Positions 4,903-5,077 of a stretch of DNA of 5,077 bases are shown piece after piece; the first letter of the stretch is position 1, and every line of letters begins with the position of its first letter. The stretch is from Actinomycetota bacterium. Its GTDB lineage: Bacteria > Actinomycetota > Acidimicrobiia > Acidimicrobiales > Aldehydirespiratoraceae. Position numbers and translations under genes: made by a program. The notes under the pieces are model-generated. The model saw nothing but the letters and a program-made list of their open reading frames with translations, was not told the origin of the DNA and searched no databases. The stretch spans positions 1 to 5,077 of the forward strand of contig JAAXHB010000407.1 of assembly GCA_012271125.1 (NCBI GenBank), written 5' to 3'.

Positions 4903-5077
4903 TCTCGGTCTCTTGTGTCGGTTGCTCGGGAGCGATTTCAGCCTCATGCGAGACAGTGCGCCGAGCCCCGATTTCAGCCTGTTTTGGCGTTTCAGGCTGA
5001 ATTTCTGCCCTCACAGGAAGCGGTCTGGGCGTCTCCAATTTGGGTTGGGTGTTTGCTCGTCTCGACAGGTTAAGTAG
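4898..5077 (-). pseudogene. 3' fragment of a mob-related reading frame, open at the window edge
   Basis: A minus-strand frame runs from the window edge to a TAA at 4898-4900, giving 59 residues. Residues 6-43 align with mob residues about 389-426 (25 of 38 identical by hand), including NTQPKLET and PETPKQAEIG. After that it ends differently (EAEIAPEQPTQETET). Frame conservation with mainly substitutional divergence suggests a coding past, or the C-terminus of a second mob-like gene outside the window. If the window is circular, the frame continues through the 21-bp repeats to a stop at 211-213 without any ATG, GTG or TTG start, so it would be a remnant. It is bounded on both sides by AGGTTAAG repeats. 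Confidence 0.55.

Noticed and set aside
4756..4947. 63-residue minus-strand frame through the iterons
   Set aside because: The residues (LNLLNLVGVNLP) are a readout of the AGGTTAA repeats in the candidate origin.

Overview
The window looks like all or most of a small mobilizable plasmid, or a plasmid-derived segment, from a Gram-negative host. Proteobacteria fit best because of the moderately high GC content, the strong AGGAGG ribosome binding site and the IncQ-RepA-like helicase domain. The sequence alone does not fix a genus. No chromosomal housekeeping gene, rRNA, tRNA, CRISPR array or transposase is visible.

Layout. Positions 1-176 hold no gene but carry two short tandem repeat arrays. 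At 180-539 (+) is a small protein built from four 11-residue coiled-coil repeats followed by a hydrophobic C-terminus. A stem-loop at 545-564 separates it from the convergent gene at 563-2179 (-), a MobV/Pre-type relaxase with a complete metal-binding motif, a long charged coiled coil and a Pro/Thr-rich linker. Positions 2180-2602 form a divergent control region packed with inverted repeats. It holds a candidate oriT just upstream of mob, two hairpins of identical geometry, a possible rep promoter, a nested inverted repeat and a palindrome over the rep start codon. At 2603-4717 (+) is a large replication protein that fuses a CHC2-like zinc finger, a TOPRIM primase core and a RepA-like RecA-fold helicase, with a charged helical C-terminal region. 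Positions 4739-4902 are a candidate replication origin: short TAGGTTAA repeats in both orientations, a long inverted repeat and an AT-rich centre. From 4898 to the right edge (-) is the 3' end of a reading frame homologous to the linker of the relaxase.

How it may work. The Rep protein could supply priming and unwinding in one chain, with its C-terminal region as a candidate for recognising the AGGTTAA repeats. That arrangement recalls IncQ replication (helicase, primase and initiator) but uses a DnaG-type primase and no separate initiator gene in view. The relaxase would nick the oriT in the control region for mobilization by a helper's transfer apparatus. The coiled-coil protein has no assigned role. 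Whether the window is a closed circle cannot be decided from the sequence.
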